A DNA stretch of 10,313 bases from Chitinophagaceae bacterium (GTDB lineage: Bacteria; Bacteroidota; Bacteroidia; Chitinophagales; Chitinophagaceae), in contig CANKNL010000089.1 in assembly GCA_947483345.1 (NCBI GenBank), positions 1-10,313 on the forward strand, written 5' to 3'. Below are positions 5,993-10,313 of the stretch, piece by piece. Made by a program: the position numbers and the translations under genes. The notes beneath the pieces are model-generated. The model was not told the DNA's origin and did not search any database. It worked only from the letters and a program-made list of their open reading frames with translations. Positions within the stretch are counted from its first letter, which is position 1. The number at the start of each line of letters is the position of its first letter.

Positions 5993-6841
5993 GTGAAACC
6001 CTTATTTTTGAAAGCAATAATTAAAAATATTTTAAAAAATCTGGGCCTGTATTATTTTTTACAGGGCCGTTACAGGCAATGCTTATTCTGGATCAAGAAA
6101 ATGTACTGCAGAATTAAATATGCCAAATACAGGGGTTCGGGCTTTACCTGTAATTGCTGTGGTGAATCGTATCGCAAATTTGTTCCCGATAATCCTACTG
6201 ACGAAAACAAAAATGCCATTGCTTTAAATCAGGTTATTGCAGGTTATGGGACTAATATTTTGTGCCCGGCCTGTTTAAGTACGGCAAGGGAAAGGTTAAT
6301 TATGGCGCTTTTAATTAATGAATTTAAGCCAACAGGTAATTACATCTTACAACTCTCTCCTGAAAGGAATTTGTTCCGTTTTTTAAAAAAAAATAATAAC
6401 GTGGTAACGGCCGATATTGAGCCTTTGCTTTATAAAAGTATTGATGCACAGGTACAACATGAAGATGCCACCTGTTTATCATTCAGTAACAACAGTTTTG
6501 ATGTGGTCGTTGGTAATCATATAATGGAACATATACCAGATGACAGGAAGGCCATTTCTGAAATTTACCGGATATTAAAACCCGGTGGCAGAGCCATTTT
6601 ACAAGTGCCTTATTCAACAACAATAGCAAATACCTTTGAATCACCCGATTTGGCTGATCCCCAAAAACAATCTGCATTATTTGGCCAAAAAGATCATGTT
6701 AGAATTTACCGGTTACAGGATTATATAAACCGTATTAAGCAGGCAGGTTTTAAAGTTAGCGTGATAGAATACAATGACCTGGCGGTGTATCATAAAAATG
6801 CCATTCAGGATAAAGAGGTGTTTATTTCTATTGTGAAATAA
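5993..6841 (+). CDS. Class I SAM-dependent methyltransferase with N-terminal zinc-ribbon-like CxxC pairs
   Basis: This 282-residue protein starts with GTG at 5993; an ATG two bases earlier runs straight into TGA. A basic, hydrophobic stretch (1-47) comes first. Two CxxC pairs follow, Cys53/Cys56 and Cys91/Cys94 ('CNCCG', 'CPACLSTARERL'), spaced like a zinc ribbon. The methyltransferase domain covers about 115-260. Motif I is 'ILQLSPERNL' (118-127) rather than the usual glycine loop. 'TADIEP' (139-144) supplies the acidic residue expected to bind SAM ribose. Next come 'FDVVVGNHIMEHIPDD' (169-184) and 'RILKPGGRAILQVP', typical of the Methyltransf_11 group. The 'L.(F/L)(A/S)PE' loop with upstream cysteines recurs in a family often found near surface-polysaccharide genes. 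A glycan or lipid substrate is therefore possible but unproven. The 3' end overlaps the opposing FemAB/GNAT-like gene by 14 bases. Confidence 0.82.
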   Translation: MKPLFLKAIIKNILKNLGLYYFLQGRYRQCLFWIKKMYCRIKYAKYRGSGFTCNCCGESYRKFVPDNPTDENKNAIALNQVIAGYGTNILCPACLSTARERLIMALLINEFKPTGNYILQLSPERNLFRFLKKNNNVVTADIEPLLYKSIDAQVQHEDATCLSFSNNSFDVVVGNHIMEHIPDDRKAISEIYRILKPGGRAILQVPYSTTIANTFESPDLADPQKQSALFGQKDHVRIYRLQDYINRIKQAGFKVSVIEYNDLAVYHKNAIQDKEVFISIVK

Positions 6842-7766
6842 GTTTACGATACGGTTTGGGTAACGGTTTTAATACATTCAGGGGGAAGGGTAATTTATTC
6901 AGATACCAAGTAGAAAAAGGTTCCAGAACAGAACCAAATTTTTTATAAAAATCTCCAACCGATGCGGTGTCGCTGCCTTCAAAATCAAGTACCAGGTTTT
7001 TACCAGCATAGTCTTTTATAAAAGTATCCAGTAATAATGAAGAGGCCCCATAATGCTTGCTTTCGGGGGTATTGCCCACCAACCAGTAATAAGCTCTGTT
7101 TTTAAAAAATAGAAAAATGCAAGAGGCTAATAAAGTCCCTTCTTTTGTAAAAACACCATAGGTTTCAGAATGATCCTTGTACCTATCATAAACCTTTTTT
7201 AGTTTTTCAAATAAGCCCGTCTCTACCTTTGTGAACTGTGGAAATGAGGTCTTACAAATATCCGCTACCTCATCAAATGAAATATGTTTTTTTAAAACGC
7301 AGTTGTTTTTTATTGCTTTTGTAATATTGCGGTGAATATTATCAGAATAGTTTTGCCTGATGTGACTATAGTTATTAGTCAGATTTAAAACATAATTATT
7401 TCTGGTAACGATTGTGCCCCGGTCATTTAAAAAAATATTGCTGCTATTGAAACTGATATCCAATAGTTTAAATGTAGAAGGGATTGCATTAATAAATGCA
7501 TCAATAATTTCGGGCGTCAGGTGATTGCCGAAAACACCAAGTGTGGGCGTTAAAGCCGGTTGAAAGATATAGGGGATACCCCATTTTATTCTGGAGGGCA
7601 AGGGCATAACCATATCATAATCATTAAAAACAAGGGCATTCCAAAAAGGCGCCATGCAATCCAAATAACTGCTGCAGGCATATAGTAATCCATTATCGGA
7701 AGCATTGATACAGGCATCCCATTTTGTTTTGTTGATCTGCTGATATGTAAGAAAATTAATGTCCAC
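6828..7766 (-). CDS. FemAB/GNAT-fold acyltransferase-like protein
   Basis: This 312-residue leftward gene starts with GTG at 7766-7764 and ends with TAG at 6830-6828. The N-terminal half has 'GLLYACSSYLDCM' (26-38), 'WNALVFNDYDMVMPLP' (42-57) and 'GIPYIFQPALTPTLGVFG' (63-80). These features resemble a Bacteroidota family annotated as GNAT N-acetyltransferases or FemAB-like proteins. The C-terminal half has 'ASCIFLFFKNRAYYWLVGNTPES', and 'LDFEGSDTASVGDFYKKFG', a FemAB/GNAT-like strand and acceptor helix. FemAB relatives transfer amino acids from aminoacyl-tRNA to peptidoglycan or lipids, and GNAT enzymes use acyl-CoA; which applies here is not visible. No signal peptide is seen, so it should be cytoplasmic. 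The GTG lies two bases after the M1 peptidase stop (TAA-TT-GTG), which supports both the start choice and translational coupling. No closer ATG fits. Confidence 0.72.
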   Translation of the reverse strand: MDINFLTYQQINKTKWDACINASDNGLLYACSSYLDCMAPFWNALVFNDYDMVMPLPSRIKWGIPYIFQPALTPTLGVFGNHLTPEIIDAFINAIPSTFKLLDISFNSSNIFLNDRGTIVTRNNYVLNLTNNYSHIRQNYSDNIHRNITKAIKNNCVLKKHISFDEVADICKTSFPQFTKVETGLFEKLKKVYDRYKDHSETYGVFTKEGTLLASCIFLFFKNRAYYWLVGNTPESKHYGASSLLLDTFIKDYAGKNLVLDFEGSDTASVGDFYKKFGSVLEPFSTWYLNKLPFPLNVLKPLPKPYRKLISQ

Positions 7767-7768
7767 AA

Positions 7769-10313
7769 TTAAAATGGAATTTGCGGAACGAGTTTTTTCA
7801 GATTGATGTTCTGCAGATCAATACTGAAAGCTATACTTTTTAAAAATCTTTTTTCGGGGATGGTTGATTTAAAATAATCCTTATAAACCTTACTGTATAA
7901 AAGGGGGACATAAATATTCACGATATTATTGAAAAGCGACAACTGTAGTCCTGCATCATAGATAAACCGGCCTGTTGCTGCATTTTTTTTCCACGCATCG
8001 GCATACGTGCCGATATCAACAAATACTTTTAAGGGCAGTTTAAAAGGCAATACGGCAAAGGGATTGATGGCGTTTGGAATGGTTGTTGAAAAATTAGCAG
8101 CAGCCAGCCAGTCATCCGTTTTTCCAATTTTATCACTTAAAAAATCGGTTCGTACTTTAAAGCCGCCATCCCTGATCATGATCTGCTGGTTTGGAAATTT
8201 ATCAAACTCATTACGACCAATAAAATAATTGCTGTAGGTATAATCCTCATAACCTTTTGGGCCGGTCATGTTTAAATGATAACGATCCGTTTCAAATTGT
8301 TTAATAAATGTTTTATCGCCCAGATAGAAAAATTTACCGGCAAATAACCGCACATTCATACCGCCATTTTTGGCATAATTAAAATAATAATTACCGGTAA
8401 ATGCCAGTCTTGCAAAACCAGCTCCCTGTTCAATTTGCAGGGCTCCGCGATAGGGGTATAAAACACGATTATTTTCAATCACAAACTGTAATTGATTAAC
8501 ATACCTCGATTCAGTGGGATACGTAATGACATCAATCTGGTTTATGGTATCCCTGTTAAATAATAGGCCCTGTTCGTTAATGAAAAAAGTTTTCCATTGT
8601 ATAAACCTGGTCATGCTGCTCCTGGGATTTTTATTGGCTAAAACATATTTAAGTGAAGGCACTATTTTTGAGTAACGTTGCGCATGTGTTGTGTTGGTAG
8701 AGTCGGTGAAATGATCGCCCGAAAAACTGGCAGCAGACAAGGCCATCTCAAATTTTTGTCCGTTATTGCCAGGGTAAAGGGTGTAGCTCACTCTGCCCAA
8801 ACCATTTAGCTGTTTGCTTTTGCTGGCATAGAGTGGGGCAATCAAAAACTGAAATTTATTAAGCGGCAGGGTATAATTATGAACCAGAACACCCAACATC
8901 AGTTTATCATAAAAGTTATAGCCGATGGCAGGAGCTGCAAACAGATAATGGTGTTTATCGGTTTCTTTCAAGCTGAAAAAAGACCTAAAGCGAATATCTT
9001 TTTTGATGATTGATTTTTTTAGGTCTCCTTTTTTAGTCAGCAAAGCGAAAGTGGCATCCAGGTTTTTCCCGCTCACTTCTTCTATTAATTTTTTAAAATC
9101 TTCGGGGTAAGGATGCTTAAACTGCCAGCGGTTATAATAAGTCTGCATACAGCTGTCGAACAGCGGTTTGCCCAGTTCAGCTTCCAGCAATGTCATCCAG
9201 TCGCCCGTTTTAATATAGGCGATCATGTTATAGTTGAAAGCTGTAAATTTTTCACTATTGGTTTCAATGGGCTGATCTTTTTTAACAGCTGTTACGGTTT
9301 GCAGTAATGTATGCTGAATATCAAGTGGCATTCTGTTATTGATAAATGCCATTTTGGTTTGTATGATATCCAAATTGGTATTACCATATTGTTGCATGGC
9401 GTATCTGTTGTCATAGTAAGTATTCATGCCTTCATCCATCCAGGGATGTGTGCGTTCATTGGTTGCTAAAATGGCTTCAAACCAGTTATGGCCCACTTCA
9501 TGGTTAATAACATAGTCGAGCATTTTTTCAGTGCCACCCGATTCAAGTAAGGTAATGGTGGGGTACTCCATACCGCCGCCATTTCCGCCATCAACAACAC
9601 TGACTACATGATACGGATACTCGCCCAGCCATTGGCTTTTGGTGCGTATGGCACTTTTGATCATAGCCAGACTATTTTGCCAATCTTCGCTGTTCTCACT
9701 GTAATAAAAAGCATTTGCTGTTATTATTTTTCCTGAAGCTAATTGAAGCGTATCTGTTTTAACGGTATACGTTTTATCGGCAAACCAGGCAAAATCGTGT
9801 ACATTATTTTGTTTGTACTGCAGGGTTTTTGTTTTACTGGAAGACGGGATCTCAGACAATCCGGTTCCTTTTTTTTGTTCGGCTTGTCTGGCTAATTTAA
9901 GGTCCCTGGTAAAAGGCTTTTTATTTTTTAACCATTGCTTTTCATTTTCATTTTGCAAATCACCCGTTGCAGCTACTACATAATTTTCGGGTAATGTTAT
10001 CTGCACTTCATAATCACCAAACTCGGCATAAAATTCTCCCTGGTCTAAATAAGGCATAGGGTGCCAGCCTTTACGGTCGTATACTGCAGGCTTTGGATAC
10101 CATTGTGTGATCTGGTATGCCTGAACAACATGCCCGCCTCTTGAAAAATTATAAGGTATTTTAAGGTGGAAAGGGGTTTCAATTTTGGCATTTGATTTTG
10201 GGGGCAGCGGGTCGGGTAAAATAAGTTTAATAATATCCTGGTGTTGCGGGTGATCTGTTGTTTTAGCCGTATTGCCATTCACTTTAAAATCGAGGCGATT
10301 TATATAGCCCCGT
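7769..10313 (-). CDS. M1-family zinc metallopeptidase with C-terminal beta-barrel-like domain (5' end outside window)
   Basis: The leftward frame stays open to the right edge, giving 847 visible residues that start RGYINRLDF. The GTG at 10282 is internal and the true start and any signal peptide lie beyond 10313. Zinc site: 'HEVGH' at visible residues 271-275 (9488-9502), then the third ligand Glu294 after exactly 18 residues, the M1 spacing. 'GGMEYP' (246-251) stands where aminopeptidases have GAMEN. Tyr366 in 'IAYIKTGDW' is a candidate transition-state tyrosine. The peptidase part ends near residue 440. About 400 further residues are rich in alternating hydrophobic and polar stretches with aromatic ends, such as 'PLKVFVDIGTY' and 'YDAGLQLSLFNNIVNIYVPL'. 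They finish in a terminal Phe, as outer-membrane barrels do. I infer a surface or periplasmic peptidase anchored in the outer membrane. The FemAB/GNAT-like gene follows after two bases. Confidence 0.88.
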   Translation of the reverse strand, partial: RGYINRLDFKVNGNTAKTTDHPQHQDIIKLILPDPLPPKSNAKIETPFHLKIPYNFSRGGHVVQAYQITQWYPKPAVYDRKGWHPMPYLDQGEFYAEFGDYEVQITLPENYVVAATGDLQNENEKQWLKNKKPFTRDLKLARQAEQKKGTGLSEIPSSSKTKTLQYKQNNVHDFAWFADKTYTVKTDTLQLASGKIITANAFYYSENSEDWQNSLAMIKSAIRTKSQWLGEYPYHVVSVVDGGNGGGMEYPTITLLESGGTEKMLDYVINHEVGHNWFEAILATNERTHPWMDEGMNTYYDNRYAMQQYGNTNLDIIQTKMAFINNRMPLDIQHTLLQTVTAVKKDQPIETNSEKFTAFNYNMIAYIKTGDWMTLLEAELGKPLFDSCMQTYYNRWQFKHPYPEDFKKLIEEVSGKNLDATFALLTKKGDLKKSIIKKDIRFRSFFSLKETDKHHYLFAAPAIGYNFYDKLMLGVLVHNYTLPLNKFQFLIAPLYASKSKQLNGLGRVSYTLYPGNNGQKFEMALSAASFSGDHFTDSTNTTHAQRYSKIVPSLKYVLANKNPRSSMTRFIQWKTFFINEQGLLFNRDTINQIDVITYPTESRYVNQLQFVIENNRVLYPYRGALQIEQGAGFARLAFTGNYYFNYAKNGGMNVRLFAGKFFYLGDKTFIKQFETDRYHLNMTGPKGYEDYTYSNYFIGRNEFDKFPNQQIMIRDGGFKVRTDFLSDKIGKTDDWLAAANFSTTIPNAINPFAVLPFKLPLKVFVDIGTYADAWKKNAATGRFIYDAGLQLSLFNNIVNIYVPLLYSKVYKDYFKSTIPEKRFLKSIAFSIDLQNINLKKLVPQIPF

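Noticed and set aside
5899..6024. A GTG-started 41-residue frame with a hydrophobic middle (ILVAFGYVSLVFA) upstream of and overlapping the methyltransferase gene.
   Set aside because: It has no ribosome binding site, no recognisable family and overlaps the real gene start by 32 bases. A chance open frame is the simpler reading.
8007..8228. A 73-codon rightward frame inside the M1 peptidase gene.
   Set aside because: It is antisense to the barrel-like domain, with no start signal or recognisable motif.
10280..10282. GTG as the start codon of the M1 peptidase.
   Set aside because: The frame continues upstream without a stop to the window edge and encodes family-like sequence (GYINRLDFKVNG), so the gene is cut by the window.

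Overview
The window looks like chromosomal DNA from a member of the Bacteroidota, most likely near the Chitinophagaceae (a family-level inference). The base composition is AT-rich and Shine-Dalgarno sites are mostly absent. One good Bacteroidota-type -7 box (TAnnTTTG) is visible. Several proteins have lineage-typical forms: a membrane-anchored OmpH/Skp-like protein, a stand-alone heptose-phosphate kinase, a FemAB/GNAT-like protein and an M1 peptidase with a long C-terminal extension. I see no tRNA, rRNA, CRISPR array, insertion sequence, phage gene or integration scar.

Layout: the left edge carries the first 28 codons of a leftward small membrane protein. Divergent from it is a rightward OmpH-like protein (303-917). 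Next come a rightward APC-superfamily amino acid permease (1062-2483) and a heptose-7-phosphate kinase (2483-3469), joined by a TAATG stop/start overlap. A leftward DUF6498-like membrane protein (3466-4149) converges on the kinase and overlaps it by 4 bases. From 4224 the rightward strand encodes an isoaspartyl peptidase/L-asparaginase, the MEP-pathway enzyme IspD (5223-5888) and a zinc-ribbon methyltransferase with a GTG start (5993-6841). The right third is a leftward pair: a large M1 metallopeptidase cut by the window edge (7769 to beyond 10313), followed two bases later by a FemAB/GNAT-like gene (6828-7766). That last gene overlaps the methyltransferase tail to tail by 14 bases.

Several genes relate to the cell envelope. 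These are the OmpH-like chaperone, the LPS-core heptose kinase, the methyltransferase (whose relatives are often found near surface-glycan genes), and the M1 peptidase, whose C-terminal ~400 residues look like an outer-membrane beta-barrel. The permease and isoaspartyl peptidase belong to amino acid and peptide use, and IspD makes isoprenoid precursors. The window reads as compact housekeeping and envelope DNA rather than an island. The best points for a second look are the peptidase-barrel fusion and its coupling to the FemAB/GNAT-like gene, the permease-kinase coupling, the methyltransferase's variant cofactor loop, and the mapped promoter that settles the isoaspartyl peptidase start. I did not find a clearly undescribed system.
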